From Occultella kanbiaonis (GTDB taxonomy: Bacteria > Actinomycetota > Actinomycetes > Actinomycetales > Beutenbergiaceae), in NCBI RefSeq assembly GCF_009708215.1, contig NZ_CP046175.1, forward strand, positions 5,332,001-5,396,000: a stretch of 64,000 bases of DNA, read 5' to 3'. Positions 16,507 to 26,149 of the stretch are shown piece after piece. Made by a program: the position numbers and the translations under genes. Within the stretch, counting starts at the first letter, position 1; every line of letters begins with the position of its first letter. The notes under the pieces were generated by a model, which was given only the letters and a program-made list of their open reading frames with translations, did not search any database and was not told where the DNA came from.

Positions 16507-17741
16507 CCACTGACGCGACCGCCGCCGTCGGGCGGGTGTTCCGTGAGGAGCACGGACGGTGCGTGGCCACCCTGACCCGCATCCTCGGCGATCTCTCGCT
16601 CGCCGAGGATGCGGTGCAGGACGCCTTCATCGCCGCCGTCGAGAAGTGGCCCCGGGACGGGACACCACCGAACCCGGGGGCGTGGATCGTGGTGACCGCA
16701 CGCAACCGGGCCATCGACCGGCTCCGACGGGAGGCGAGGAGCCATGACAAGTACGCCGAGGCTGCGCTCCTGCATGCCCGCGACGAACCCGAGCCGGTGG
16801 GTCCGGTGAGGGACGACCAGCTCCGGATGATCTTCACGTGCTGCCACCCCGCCATCGCGCCGGCCGCACGCGTGGCGTTGACGCTGCGGACGCTCGGAGG
16901 GCTCACCACGCCGGAGATCGCGCGGGCGTTCCTGGTGCCCGAGGCCACGATGGCGCAACGGATCGTGCGGGCCAAGCGCAAGATCACGGCCGCGAACATC
17001 CCGTACCGGGTGCCCGAGGACCACGACCTGCCGGACCGGCTGACGTCCGTGCTCGCGGTCGTCTACCTGATCTTCAACGAGGGCTACACCGCCTCCGCCG
17101 GCGAGGACCTGATCCGTGCCGACCTGTGCGCGGAGGCGATCAGGCTCGGCCGGGTGCTCGTCGACCTGATGCCGGACGAGCCGGAGGCGCGCGGCCTGCT
17201 CGCCCTGATGCTGCTCACCGAGTCCCGGCGTGCGGCCCGCACCGGACCCGACGGGCAGTTCGTGGCCCTGGCGGATCAGCATCGCGGGCGCTGGGACACC
17301 GAACTGATCGCCGAGGGCCAGGACCTCGTGCGCGCGTGCCTGCGCCGTGGCGCACCGGGGCCCTACCAGGTGCAGGCCGCGATCAACGCGGTGCACAGCG
17401 ACGCGGCCACCCACGCCGACACCGACTGGTTCCAGGTCCTCGCCCTCTACGACCGGCTGCTCGCGATGAGCCCGACGGCGGTGGTGCGGCTGAACCGGGC
17501 CGTCGCCCTCGCGCAGGTGGCCGGGCCGGGACCCGCCCTGGCGGAGGTGGACGGCATCGGCGGTGCGGGCCTGGACGGCTACCACCTGCTCCACGCGACC
17601 CGGGCACAGTTCCTGACCGACCTGGGGCGGACCGGCGAGGCGGCCGCTGCGTTGCGCCGGGCCATCGACCTGACCGAGAACGCCGCCGAGGTCGACCTGC
17701 TCACCGGCCGGCTCAGCGCGCTCGGTACTCCCCCGGCCTGA
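16503..17741 (+). CDS. ECF RNA polymerase sigma factor, ECF42-like, with C-terminal TPR-like extension
   Basis: A 412-residue ECF sigma factor. Region 2 is at about 10-75 ([25 protein letters not shown]) and region 4 at about 110-160 ([29 protein letters not shown]). The C-terminal 240 residues form the helical, TPR-like extension (DUF6596 area) typical of ECF42, starting [15 protein letters not shown]. There is no anti-sigma gene; ECF42 members are instead linked to DGPF proteins, as here. No strong ribosome site precedes ATG 16503, which sits at the end of the mini-ORF relay. Its 3' end overlaps the convergent membrane-protein gene by 29 bases. Confidence 0.93.
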   Translation: MTTDATAAVGRVFREEHGRCVATLTRILGDLSLAEDAVQDAFIAAVEKWPRDGTPPNPGAWIVVTARNRAIDRLRREARSHDKYAEAALLHARDEPEPVGPVRDDQLRMIFTCCHPAIAPAARVALTLRTLGGLTTPEIARAFLVPEATMAQRIVRAKRKITAANIPYRVPEDHDLPDRLTSVLAVVYLIFNEGYTASAGEDLIRADLCAEAIRLGRVLVDLMPDEPEARGLLALMLLTESRRAARTGPDGQFVALADQHRGRWDTELIAEGQDLVRACLRRGAPGPYQVQAAINAVHSDAATHADTDWFQVLALYDRLLAMSPTAVVRLNRAVALAQVAGPGPALAEVDGIGGAGLDGYHLLHATRAQFLTDLGRTGEAAAALRRAIDLTENAAEVDLLTGRLSALGTPPA

Positions 17742-18315
17742 GCCCCGGTGGCTCCGGCAGATCCGGTCGGGCGGACCAGCCCGGGTCGCCTCCGGTCGGC
17801 GGACCCGGCCGCGGCCCGGGCCGACGTTGCTTCGGTTCGGCGAGCATCGACCGCACCAGTCCGGTCACGAACGCGACCGCGATGCCGAGCCCGATCGTGA
17901 TGATCGGGCCGGCCGGCCCCAGCCCGGACAGTGCGCGCACCGGTCCGGCCAGCCACGACGGCGTCGGCGAGACGTAGTAGAGGAGCCCGGGCTCGCAGGC
18001 GATCGAGGCGCCGCCGGAGCCGGTCACCTCCAGCGTGGCCTGCGCGAAGAACGGCACCCCGTTGATCTCGTAGCTGCCCGAGGAGAGCGTCTCCACCTGG
18101 GTCAGGGCACCGTCGTAGGTGCAGCCGCTCCCGCCGAGGTAGTCGTTCGTGAGCAGGGTCACCAGCGAGCCCTCACCACCCTCGATCTCGGTGGTGCCCT
18201 GCCGGAAGTCGTTGCTGCCGACGATCAGGAGCATCGGAGCGGCGAGCAACGTGACCGCGCCGCACCCTGCCGCGATGATCGCGAGCGTCCGCACCAAACC
18301 GAGGAGGCTTCTCAT
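17713..18315 (-). CDS. Small membrane protein of unknown function
   Basis: A 200-residue protein with two predicted membrane helices (about 9-33 and 133-158). An extracytoplasmic domain of about 100 residues between them has two Cys residues ([10 protein letters not shown] and SIACEPG) that could form a disulfide. The C-terminal tail is Pro/Arg-rich and cytoplasmic. I recognise no family. ATG 18315 gives [18 protein letters not shown]. The gene's end overlaps the sigma factor's end, and it diverges from the DoxX-like gene. Confidence 0.65.
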   Translation of the reverse strand: MRSLLGLVRTLAIIAAGCGAVTLLAAPMLLIVGSNDFRQGTTEIEGGEGSLVTLLTNDYLGGSGCTYDGALTQVETLSSGSYEINGVPFFAQATLEVTGSGGASIACEPGLLYYVSPTPSWLAGPVRALSGLGPAGPIITIGLGIAVAFVTGLVRSMLAEPKQRRPGPRPGPPTGGDPGWSARPDLPEPPGLRPGEYRAR

Positions 18316-18411
18316 GAGGTCAGCGTCTCCCTGCCGGCCGGCCTACCGATCCCAGCCGATGATCAGGAATGGAGAAGCCCGGGCGGCACGGGCGTGGCTA
18401 GCGTGTTTTGC

Positions 18412-18897
18412 ATGACATCCACCCCAGCCACAACACCGTCGGTCGCCAGGTGGCGCGACCGGCTACTCGTGGCCCTGATCGTCTGGTTGGTCGTTTCCTT
18501 CACCGCCGGCGCAGTCACCAAGTTCATGCCGGGCGAGACCTTCTTCGGGCCGCCGTACTCGGTCAAGTTCGAGAACTGGGGCTATCCGGCGTGGTTCAGG
18601 TTCCCAGTTGGCATCGGAGAGCTGGTTGCCGCCGTGGCGCTCCTGTTCCCGCGGCTTCGGTTCCTGGGGGCGAGCCTGTTGATGATGATCACGGCGGGGG
18701 GATTCGTGACGCACCTGGCGAGCCAGGACCCGTTCGTCGAGAGCGTCTCGGCACCGCTGCACCTGGTGCTGGCAACGATCCTGGCCATGGCGACCCGACC
18801 GGTCGACTGGCGCGAGTTCGGCACCTTCCCGAGAATGACCGGAGCCTTTGGACTGTTCCGTCGGCGCCGAATCGATCCGGTGCTGCCGGTGAAGTGA
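18412..18897 (+). CDS. DoxX-like membrane protein
   Basis: A 161-residue protein with four membrane helices (about 20-40, 62-84, 88-106 and 115-132) in DoxX-like arrangement. The motif KFENWGYPAWFRFPVGIGELVAA resembles DoxX/SURF-type small membrane proteins. Function is unknown. A TAGCGT hexamer lies about 12 bases before ATG 18412 with no ribosome site, compatible with a leaderless mRNA. Confidence 0.75.
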   Translation: MTSTPATTPSVARWRDRLLVALIVWLVVSFTAGAVTKFMPGETFFGPPYSVKFENWGYPAWFRFPVGIGELVAAVALLFPRLRFLGASLLMMITAGGFVTHLASQDPFVESVSAPLHLVLATILAMATRPVDWREFGTFPRMTGAFGLFRRRRIDPVLPVK

Positions 18898-18952
18898 CTC
18901 GCTCCTGCGCATCGCGTCGCGTCCGGTTCGGACTGCAGCGTCCGCCGGGCGG

Positions 18953-20069
18953 TCAGGGCAGTTCGGCGAAGCGACGCTGGATGGTGGCGAGGTCCCGCGC
19001 GCCGAGCGAGCCGAACGGCTCCGGGTCGATCCCCGCCTTCGCGCCGGTGCCGGCACGCTTCCAGGTGGCGATCACCTGGCCGCCCCTGACCACGGTGGAC
19101 CGGAACATGCCGTTGCCGCCGGGCACGATCCGGTCCTCGAACTCCTTCGGCACGGTGAACGTGCGGTCGGCGTAACCCAGCACGAACTCGTCGAACCCGG
19201 GCAGCAGCCGCAGCCGGCGTGCGTCGGCGCCGTGGTCGGCGAGCAGGTCCGGCAGCGCCGGGTCCATCAGGTGCTCGGTGCCGTCGATGTCGACGGCGGT
19301 GAACTCGCTGCGGACGGCGGCCACCCCGGCCCGGGCCTCGGTGAGGGTGAGCGAGGCCCAGCGGGCCAGGTCCCGGTCGGTGGCCGGGCCGTGGCTGCGC
19401 AGGTACCGGCGGGCCCACTCGGCCAGGCCCTGGTCGCGGGTCGAGACGCACCGGCTCGGGGATCCAGTGCCGGTAGCCGACCACGAGCTGCTCGGTGCCG
19501 GACATCGGCCCGAGGACGAGCGTGGTCTCCTGGCAGAGTTGGCCGAGCAGGTGCACCGCCGTCTGTGACTGCACCAGCAGGCCCGCCGCGTCCCAGAGCC
19601 CGAACAGGTCCGCGCGGCGCAGGCCCGCTGGGGGTGTGGTCGCCTCGCCGTCCGCCGGAGTGAGGCGCGCCGGCCGTGCGGGCTCATCCGCGAGCGCGCC
19701 GAGGGCCACCTCCCGGGCCTTGTCCAGGACGGCGTCGGTGATGCCCAGTTCGGTGCGACGGCGGGTGGCGCCGGCGATCATCCGCGGGCCCGTGATGTCC
19801 AGCATCCAGCCGAGGTCCTCGGCCGGCACCAGGTGCAGCGTTCCGCGCATCGGCCACGAGCGGACCACCTCCCCCGCGGCCAGGGCGGCCGCCACGGCCT
19901 GGCGAGTTCCGCCGTCGACCCGTAGTGCGATGGACGTGAGTGCACCCGGGAGGTCCTGCGCCTGCGCCGCGCCGAGGTGACGCACCGCGTCCGCGGGCCT
20001 CGCCGGGCGCGGCCCGGCGAGGCGCTGCGCGAGGAGGCGGAGCAGGGCGAGGTCCCGGCGCGTGAGCAT
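18953..20069 (-). pseudogene. Winged-helix (HTH_42) protein gene with a frameshift
   Basis: The first frame from ATG 20069 encodes the N-terminal half (LTRRDLALLRLLAQRLAG through GTEQLVVGYRHWIPEP). Family similarity then continues in another frame (DQGLAEWARRYLRSHG to WKRAGTGAKAGI and the stop at 18953). The switch lies around 19435-19455. Together the halves match the intact paralogue at 14895-15989 over its whole length. Either the gene is disrupted or the assembly has a one- or two-base error there. The first frame, left unshifted, runs on as Arg/Pro/Gly-rich nonsense. Confidence 0.8.
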
Positions 20070-20115
20070 GCGTGCGAGTATGCCAAGGACCACCGTCAGC
20101 CAGGCCCTGTGGCGA

Positions 20116-21003
20116 TCAGGGCTGCAACCGTGCCCGCAGGTAGGCGATCACGTTGATGAGCGCGGGGTTCATCGTGTCCCGGCGCCAGCAGGCGTGCAGC
20201 GAGACCTGCGGCGAGGGCCCCACCACATCCCGATAGATCACGCCGTCGAAACTCATGGCGGCCGCGGATCGAGGCACCACGGCGACACCGCGGCGGGCCC
20301 GCACCAGGGCGAGCGCCGTGGAGAGCTGGGAGACGCGTTGCGCGGCCACGAAGTTCTCGCTTCCCAGCAGCCGCACGCAGAGGTCGTGCAGGTAGTGCGT
20401 GCCGTCCTCGGCGTACTCGAGGATGGGCTCGTCGATGAGATCCGCCGGGGCGATCGGCCCACCGGTCTGAGCGAGGTGATGGCCGTCGGGGAGCGCCACG
20501 ATCAACGGCTCGGCGTGGACGGGTTGGGCCTCGAGCTCCTCGGTCGGCACCGGCGGGCGCACCAGGCCGAGGTCGATCCGGCCGTCGGCGAGCGCCTGGA
20601 GCTGTTCGGCCCCGCTGAGCTCGACCAGGGCGACCTCCAGCTGCGCGAGCTCGAAACTGATCTCGGTGAGCAACGGTTCCAGGATGCTCAGTGCCGCGGC
20701 GCTGATGAAGGCGACCTGGATCCGGCCGGCCTGGCCGGCTGCCACCCGCCTCGCGGTCTCCGGTGCACCGTCGGCGAGGGAGAGGATGCGGCGGGCGTCG
20801 CGCAGGAACACCTGGCCGGCCACGGTCAGCTGCACGCCACGCGGACCGCGGTCGAACAGGGACACCCCGACCGCACGCTCCAACGCCTGGATCTGCCGGC
20901 TCAGTGGCGGCTGGCTCATCAGCAGGGCCTGCGCCGCGCGACCGAAGTGGCCGTGCTCGGCCACCGCGACGAACCCGCGCAGTTGAGCCAACGAATACAT
21001 CAT
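20116..21003 (-). CDS. LysR family transcriptional regulator of the adjacent catabolic operon
   Basis: A 295-residue LysR regulator. The winged helix-turn-helix covers residues 1-60 (FVAVAEHGHFGRAAQALLMSQPPLSRQ), followed by the linker helix and a periplasmic-binding-like effector domain starting near residue 90. It is divergent from the 2-hydroxyacid dehydrogenase gene across 104 bases, the classic layout in which LysR senses a pathway intermediate. The intergenic DNA has two GTATCA copies (near 21013 and 21046) that may be half-sites. Confidence 0.93.
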   Translation of the reverse strand: MMYSLAQLRGFVAVAEHGHFGRAAQALLMSQPPLSRQIQALERAVGVSLFDRGPRGVQLTVAGQVFLRDARRILSLADGAPETARRVAAGQAGRIQVAFISAAALSILEPLLTEISFELAQLEVALVELSGAEQLQALADGRIDLGLVRPPVPTEELEAQPVHAEPLIVALPDGHHLAQTGGPIAPADLIDEPILEYAEDGTHYLHDLCVRLLGSENFVAAQRVSQLSTALALVRARRGVAVVPRSAAAMSFDGVIYRDVVGPSPQVSLHACWRRDTMNPALINVIAYLRARLQP

Positions 21004-21107
21004 GCGGGAAAGGTATCAAGCGATGCGAAAACGGCCTTGGACGAGTATCACGACGAGCGCTTAACCTCCATTCAGTCGCCACCCCCGTTCTGACCTAGGA
21101 GATCTGC

Positions 21108-22094
21108 GTGATCAGCCTTTCTGCCGTGATGACCCCTGCCCGAGCCGAGGACGTCTGCGCACCGGCGACGCGTGAGTGGCTGGAGTCCACGTTCGCCGTG
21201 CGCTGGGGTGGCGAGGAACTCGGCTCCGCCGAGGTCGCCGAGCTCGTCACCGGCGCGGACGTGGTGCTCACCAGTTGGGGCACGCCGCACCTGGACACGG
21301 CACTCCTGACCGCGGCCGGCGCCCCGAAGGTGGTGGCCCACGCGGCCGGGTCGGTGAAGCGCCTGATCGACGCCGATGCGATGGCGGCCGGCACGGCCGT
21401 GTTCTCGGCCGGCGAGCGGATCGCCCTCTCGGTCGGTGAGTACTGCCTCGGCGCGATCCTGACCCTGCTGCGCCGGCTGCCCGAGCTCGATCAGGCCATC
21501 CGGCGCGGCGGGTGGAAGCAGCCGCAGCTGCGTGGCTCGGAACTGACCGGGCGCACCGTCGCACTGGTCGGCGCGAGCTCCACGGCGCGCGCCCTGATCC
21601 GGCTCCTCAAGCCGTTCGCCGTCGACCTGTGCGTCTACGACCCGTACCTCAGCGCCGAGCGGGCGGCCGAGCTGGGGGTGCGCCAGGTGTCCCTGCTGGA
21701 GGTGATGGGCGCCGACGTCATCTCCATCCACGTGCCGAGCACACCGGAGACCGCGGGCCTCATCGGCGCGGACCTCATCGGCGCGATCCGTCCCGGCACG
21801 GTCCTGATCAACTCCGCGCGCGCCGCGACGCTGGACGGCCCCGCCGTCACCGAGGCGATCCGCGAGGGCCGGATCCTCGCCGCCCTCGACGTTTTCGAGG
21901 TCGAGCCACCGACGCTCTCCGCCGAGCTGTTGACGGCGCCGAACGTGCTCCTCACCCCGCACGTCGCCGGGGACACCGTCCAGGGGCACGCGGACCTGAC
22001 CGCATTCGTCATGGCGGACGTCACCGCGTGGCTCCGGGACGGCACCCGGGGCGCCTCGTTCGTCGACCCCGAGCGTCTGGCAGTGAGCGCGTGA
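21108..22094 (+). CDS. NAD(P)-dependent 2-hydroxyacid dehydrogenase family protein
   Basis: A 328-residue D-isomer-specific 2-hydroxyacid dehydrogenase. The catalytic triad pattern is seen in INSARAATLDG (Arg), VFEVEPP (Glu) and LTPHVAGDT (His). The nucleotide loop reads LVGASSTARAL instead of GxGxxG, an unusual form that may weaken or shift cofactor use. It is the first gene of an apparent operon that continues through the solute-binding protein, and it overlaps the next gene by GTGA. GTG 21108 is the start. It probably interconverts a sugar-derived 2-keto and 2-hydroxy acid. Confidence 0.9.
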   Translation: MISLSAVMTPARAEDVCAPATREWLESTFAVRWGGEELGSAEVAELVTGADVVLTSWGTPHLDTALLTAAGAPKVVAHAAGSVKRLIDADAMAAGTAVFSAGERIALSVGEYCLGAILTLLRRLPELDQAIRRGGWKQPQLRGSELTGRTVALVGASSTARALIRLLKPFAVDLCVYDPYLSAERAAELGVRQVSLLEVMGADVISIHVPSTPETAGLIGADLIGAIRPGTVLINSARAATLDGPAVTEAIREGRILAALDVFEVEPPTLSAELLTAPNVLLTPHVAGDTVQGHADLTAFVMADVTAWLRDGTRGASFVDPERLAVSA

Positions 22095-23275
22095 GCGCCG
22101 TGCAGACGGCTCCCCGCGCCGGTGCTCCGCGGGTCAGCAGCCGGATCGCCGCCGTGGAGGTGTTCGCCGTGCCGGTGCCCTTCAAGCACCGGTTCGTGCT
22201 GGGCAGCGGGTCGGTCGGTTCGGCGCACCAGGACGGGGACGTGCTGTTCGTCAGGATCACGGCTGACGACGGACAGGTGGGTTGGGGCGAGCAACGCGCC
22301 CTCCCGAGCTGGAGCCACGAGACCATCGAGACGATGGCGGTGATCGTCCGCCGGTACCTGACGCCCCTGCTCATCGGCACCGACCCTACCCAGGTGGAGG
22401 CGTTCCACCGGCGCGCGAGCGCACTCCTGAGCCCGTCGGTCTCCAGCGGCTTCCCGTTCGCCCGCGCCGCCGTGGACATCGCCCTGCACGACCTGGCCGG
22501 CCGGGTCCTCGGGCTGCCGGTGCATGCCCTGCTCGGCGGGGCCACCCGTACGGAACTGCCACTGTGCTCCGCGATCGGCGTGGACCCGCTCGACGTGATC
22601 CGCGACCGGGTGCTCGAGTCCGGCGCGATGCACGCGTTCAAGGTGAAGATCTCCGGCGACATCGACGCGGACGCGGCCGCGGTGCGCACCGTCGCCGACC
22701 ACGCCGGCGGCAAGCCCATCTGGCTGGACGCGAACCAGTCATATCGACCGTCGGCCGTGCGACAGCTCCTCGAGCGGATCGCGGACGTGCCACACCTGTA
22801 CTGCCTCGAGCAACCGGTCCCGAGCGTGGACTGGGGCGGGATGAGACGGGTGCGGGAGATGGTCGACCTTCCCATCGCCATCGACGAAGGCAGCTTCAGC
22901 AGCGCCGACCTCGCCCGGAGCGCCACGCTCGACCTCGCCGACCTGGTCGTGGTGAAGGTCTGCAAGTCGGGCGGCCTACGCGCGGCACAACGCACGGTGG
23001 CGGTGGCCGAGGCGCACGGACTCGAGGTGCTCGCGAGCGGCCTCACCGACTGCGGGATCGGGTTCGCGGCCGCCCTGCACCTGTTCAGCCTCGTCGACCT
23101 GGCGCTGCCCGCCGAGCTGAACGGCCCGGAGCTGCTCGCCGAACTGTTCGTGGACGGGTTGCAGATCACCGACGGCGTGGCGCAGGTCCCGAACGGTCCG
23201 GGGCTTGGCATCGAGGTCGACGAGGACCGGATCCGCGCGCTGGCGCGGCCCTTGAACTACGGAGAACAGGACTGA
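22091..23275 (+). CDS. Mandelate racemase/muconate lactonizing enzyme family protein
   Basis: A 394-residue enolase-superfamily enzyme: a capping domain (20-140) and a TIM barrel. Metal ligands are Asp213 (WLDANQSY), Glu240 (CLEQPVP) and Asp265 (AIDEGS). Acid-base lysines are Lys184/Lys186 (FKVKISGD) and Lys289/Lys292 (VKVCKSGG), the pattern of the muconate-lactonizing subgroup rather than acid-sugar dehydratases with a His. It would abstract a proton next to a carboxylate to epimerise, cycloisomerise or dehydrate the substrate. It overlaps both neighbours (GTGA at 22091, TGATG at 23273). Confidence 0.93.
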   Translation: MSAVQTAPRAGAPRVSSRIAAVEVFAVPVPFKHRFVLGSGSVGSAHQDGDVLFVRITADDGQVGWGEQRALPSWSHETIETMAVIVRRYLTPLLIGTDPTQVEAFHRRASALLSPSVSSGFPFARAAVDIALHDLAGRVLGLPVHALLGGATRTELPLCSAIGVDPLDVIRDRVLESGAMHAFKVKISGDIDADAAAVRTVADHAGGKPIWLDANQSYRPSAVRQLLERIADVPHLYCLEQPVPSVDWGGMRRVREMVDLPIAIDEGSFSSADLARSATLDLADLVVVKVCKSGGLRAAQRTVAVAEAHGLEVLASGLTDCGIGFAAALHLFSLVDLALPAELNGPELLAELFVDGLQITDGVAQVPNGPGLGIEVDEDRIRALARPLNYGEQD

Positions 23276-24165
23276 TGGCGATGACACAGCATGGACACGC
23301 AGCCGTGGCCCCCGCGGACCACCAGGCGGGCGTGCTGTCCCGGGACCGGGTCACCTGGTCGGTCTTCGCCAAGCCCTGGGCCGACCTCTCCGGAGCACAG
23401 CTCGGCAGCCTCGTCTCGGAGATCGGATTCGCCGGGGTCGAGATCCCGGTGCGACCGAACAGCTTCGTCACCCCACAGCGGGTCGAGGCGCGCCTGCCCG
23501 AGTTCGTGGCTCAGCTCAACGACTCCGGCGTGGTCCCGATCAGCGTCGCCGCCGACCTGACGGAACCGACGTTCGCGGCCTGCCAGGCCTCCGGTGTGCC
23601 GACCATCCGGGTGATGGCGCCCATCGAGGCGGACGGCTACATCGCGTCGGTGGCCCGGTTCCGGGCCCAGCTGCAGCAGTCGGCCCGGTGGGCCCGACAG
23701 TACGGCGTGAAGGTGGGCGTCCAACCGCACCATGGCCGGTACGTGGCGTCCACCGCCCAGGTGCTGGACCTGCTCGACGGGCTTCCGCACGCGGACTTCA
23801 CCCTGATCTGGGACGCCGCGCACGACGCACTCGCCGGCGACGACCCGACGCTCACCCTGGAGATCGCGGCGCCGCGGCTGGACATCGTGAACCTGAAGAA
23901 CGCGGTCTACCGGCAGCTCCCGCCCGAGCCGGGTCATGAGTCCGCCGGCCGAACCCGGACGCAGTGGCGCTCGTGGTTCGTGGAGGGCGCAGACGGGTTG
24001 TCCGACTGGTCGACCGTGATGACCCAGCTGCGTGCCCGCAACTACGCCGGACCGGTCTGCCTGAGCGCCCAGTACACCGAGCCCGACGGCCCGCTCATCG
24101 AGGTCGTGGCCCGTGACCTCGCGCTCGCCCGCCGGCTCTACGAGAGCGCCGCCGCGCCGGCCTGA
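23275..24165 (+). CDS. Sugar phosphate isomerase/epimerase-like TIM-barrel protein
   Basis: A 296-residue xylose-isomerase-like TIM barrel. Typical elements are the N-terminal GFAGVEIPVRPN, the mid-barrel VGVQPHHGRYV with paired His, the metal-site region LIWDAAHDAL and the late strand VNLKNAVY. Such enzymes isomerise or epimerise sugars and inosose-type ketoses using a divalent metal. Its ATG overlaps the previous stop (TGATG), with GGAG ten bases upstream, so it is co-translated with the enolase-family gene. ATG 23281 is an alternative. Confidence 0.88.
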   Translation: MAMTQHGHAAVAPADHQAGVLSRDRVTWSVFAKPWADLSGAQLGSLVSEIGFAGVEIPVRPNSFVTPQRVEARLPEFVAQLNDSGVVPISVAADLTEPTFAACQASGVPTIRVMAPIEADGYIASVARFRAQLQQSARWARQYGVKVGVQPHHGRYVASTAQVLDLLDGLPHADFTLIWDAAHDALAGDDPTLTLEIAAPRLDIVNLKNAVYRQLPPEPGHESAGRTRTQWRSWFVEGADGLSDWSTVMTQLRARNYAGPVCLSAQYTEPDGPLIEVVARDLALARRLYESAAAPA

Positions 24166-24214
24166 CCGGCGGCACCTCCGACCACTCGTCGACCCGCATC
24201 CAAAGGAGGAGAGC

Positions 24215-25216
24215 GTGAGTCACACCGCGACAAGCCCCGTGCTGGCACGCGATCGCAACGGCCCAGCCGGAACCGAGCCGGCCGGGAGCCCGGCACCACG
24301 ACGGCAGATCCGCTGGCATCAGCGGTTCCTTCGCGACCGTGCCCTGATCATGATGGCGCTGCCCGGCCTGGCCCTCGTCCTCGGCTTCCACTACCTGCCG
24401 CTGGTCGGGAACGTGATCGCGTTCCAGGACTACGTCCCGTTCCTGCCGTTCGGGTCGAGTCCCTGGGTGGGCTGGGAGAACTTCGAGATCATCTTCAACG
24501 GCGACCCGGCGTTCCTGCGTGCGCTGCGGAACACCTTGGTCCTGACCCTCGTCCAGGTGCTGTTCGTCTTCCCCGCTCCGATCGCGCTGGCGCTGCTCCT
24601 GAACAGCCTCCTCTCCGAGCGCGTGAAGCGGGTGGTGCAGTCGATCCTCTACATGCCGCACTTCCTGTCCTGGGTGATCGTCGTCGCGGTCTTCCAGCAG
24701 ATGGTCGGCGGGAGCGGGCTGCTCAACAACACCCTGCGCGCGCACGGCCTCGACCCCATCTCGCTGATGGGCAACTCCGACCTGTTCGTGGGACTGCTGA
24801 CCACCCAGGTCATCTGGAAGGACACCGGGTGGGCGACGATCCTGTTCCTGGCCGCCCTCTCGCAGATCGACTCCTCGCTCTACGAAGCGGCGAGCGTGGA
24901 CGGCGCGTCCCGGACCCGGCAGCTCTGGCACGTGACGCTGCCCGGCATCCGCGGGCTCATCATCCTGCTGCTGATCCTGCGGCTCGGTGACTCGCTGACC
25001 GTCGGCTTCGAGCAGATCATCCTGCAGCAGCAGGCCGTCGGGCTCGCTGCGAGCGAGGTCCTGGACACCTACGTCTACAACAACGGGATCGTCGGTGGCC
25101 AGTGGGGCGTGTCGGCCGCGGTCGGTCTCGTCAAGGGACTGGTGGGGGTGCTCCTCGTGCTCGGCGCCAACAAGGTGGCCCACATCTTCGGCGAGGCAGG
25201 GGTGTACAAGTCATGA
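24215..25216 (+). CDS. ABC transporter permease, LplB-like
   Basis: A 333-residue inner-membrane permease with six main helices, related to LplB of LplB/YtcP/YtcQ importers. The ATPase-contact EAA loop reads YEAASVDGASRTRQLWHVTLPGIRG (around residues 225-250). GTG 24215 is preceded by a near-perfect AAAGGAGGA site, the strongest in this operon, and follows the isomerase by 49 bases. It pairs with the next permease. The system probably imports an oligosaccharide or a sugar acid. Confidence 0.92.
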   Translation: MSHTATSPVLARDRNGPAGTEPAGSPAPRRQIRWHQRFLRDRALIMMALPGLALVLGFHYLPLVGNVIAFQDYVPFLPFGSSPWVGWENFEIIFNGDPAFLRALRNTLVLTLVQVLFVFPAPIALALLLNSLLSERVKRVVQSILYMPHFLSWVIVVAVFQQMVGGSGLLNNTLRAHGLDPISLMGNSDLFVGLLTTQVIWKDTGWATILFLAALSQIDSSLYEAASVDGASRTRQLWHVTLPGIRGLIILLLILRLGDSLTVGFEQIILQQQAVGLAASEVLDTYVYNNGIVGGQWGVSAAVGLVKGLVGVLLVLGANKVAHIFGEAGVYKS

Positions 25217-26100
25217 GCGCCTCACGTCGCCTGGATGCCCCGCCGATGCCGGCACGCGTCCTGAAAGGCATCGCGCTGACGGTGATCTGCGCGCTCGTCA
25301 TCATCCCGTTCGTGGGCATCCTGTCCACGAGTCTGGCGAGCCGGGAGCAGGTCAACGCGGCGGGCGGCTTCGTGCTGCTGCCCTCGAGCGTGACCCTGGA
25401 CGCCTACCGGTCGATCTTCGCCGGCGGCGTGGTCTCGCAGGCCATGCTCGTCAGCATCGGGATCACCCTGGTGGGCACCACGGTGAGCCTGGTCGCCTCG
25501 ACGATGCTCGCCTACGCCCTCTCCCGGCACGGCTCGTTCGGGCAGAAGCCCATGCTGATGCTCGTCCTCCTGACGCTGCTGTTCTCCCCCGGGATGATCC
25601 CGAACTACCTGGTGGTCAAGGAGTTCGGACTCCTCGACAGCTACTGGGCGCTGATCCTGCCGACGGCCCTGAGCGGGTTCAACGTGATCGTGCTGCGGGC
25701 GTTCTTCATGGGCGTCCCGGCGGAACTGACCGACTCCGCAAGGATCGACGGCGCGGGCCACCTGACGATCTTCACCCGGATCATGCTCCCGCTGTCCAAG
25801 GCGGTCCTCGCCGTGATCGGGCTGTTCTACGCCGTCGGCTACTGGAACGCGTTCTTCAACGCGCTCCTGTACATGAACGACTCCAGCAAGTGGCCACTAC
25901 AGCTCGTCCTGCGCACCTACGTCGTGAACAACGCCGAGCTCGGGGCCTCCGACCTCGGCGCCACCGTCGACGTGGTACCGCCCCAGGCCTCGGTCCAGAT
26001 GGCCATCCTCGTCGTCACGATCGTCCCGATCCTGATCGTCTACCCGTTCCTCCAGAAGCACTTCGCCAAGGGCGTCCTCACCGGAGCAGTCAAAGGCTGA
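25213..26100 (+). CDS. Carbohydrate ABC transporter permease, YtcP-like
   Basis: A 295-residue permease with six helices, of the YtcP/MalG type. The EAA-type loop is SARIDGAGHLTIFTRIMLPL (about residues 177-196). It overlaps the LplB-like gene by four bases (ATGA at 25213). The C-terminal FLQKHFAKGVLTGAVKG is a family hallmark. No ATP-binding gene lies in or near the operon. Related systems often borrow a shared MsmK-type ATPase encoded elsewhere, which is the likely case here. Confidence 0.93.
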   Translation: MSASRRLDAPPMPARVLKGIALTVICALVIIPFVGILSTSLASREQVNAAGGFVLLPSSVTLDAYRSIFAGGVVSQAMLVSIGITLVGTTVSLVASTMLAYALSRHGSFGQKPMLMLVLLTLLFSPGMIPNYLVVKEFGLLDSYWALILPTALSGFNVIVLRAFFMGVPAELTDSARIDGAGHLTIFTRIMLPLSKAVLAVIGLFYAVGYWNAFFNALLYMNDSSKWPLQLVLRTYVVNNAELGASDLGATVDVVPPQASVQMAILVVTIVPILIVYPFLQKHFAKGVLTGAVKG

Positions 26101-26149
26101 CTGCTCGGTGCCGAGACGGCCCGACCCCCGGAAACGAAAGGAATGCATC

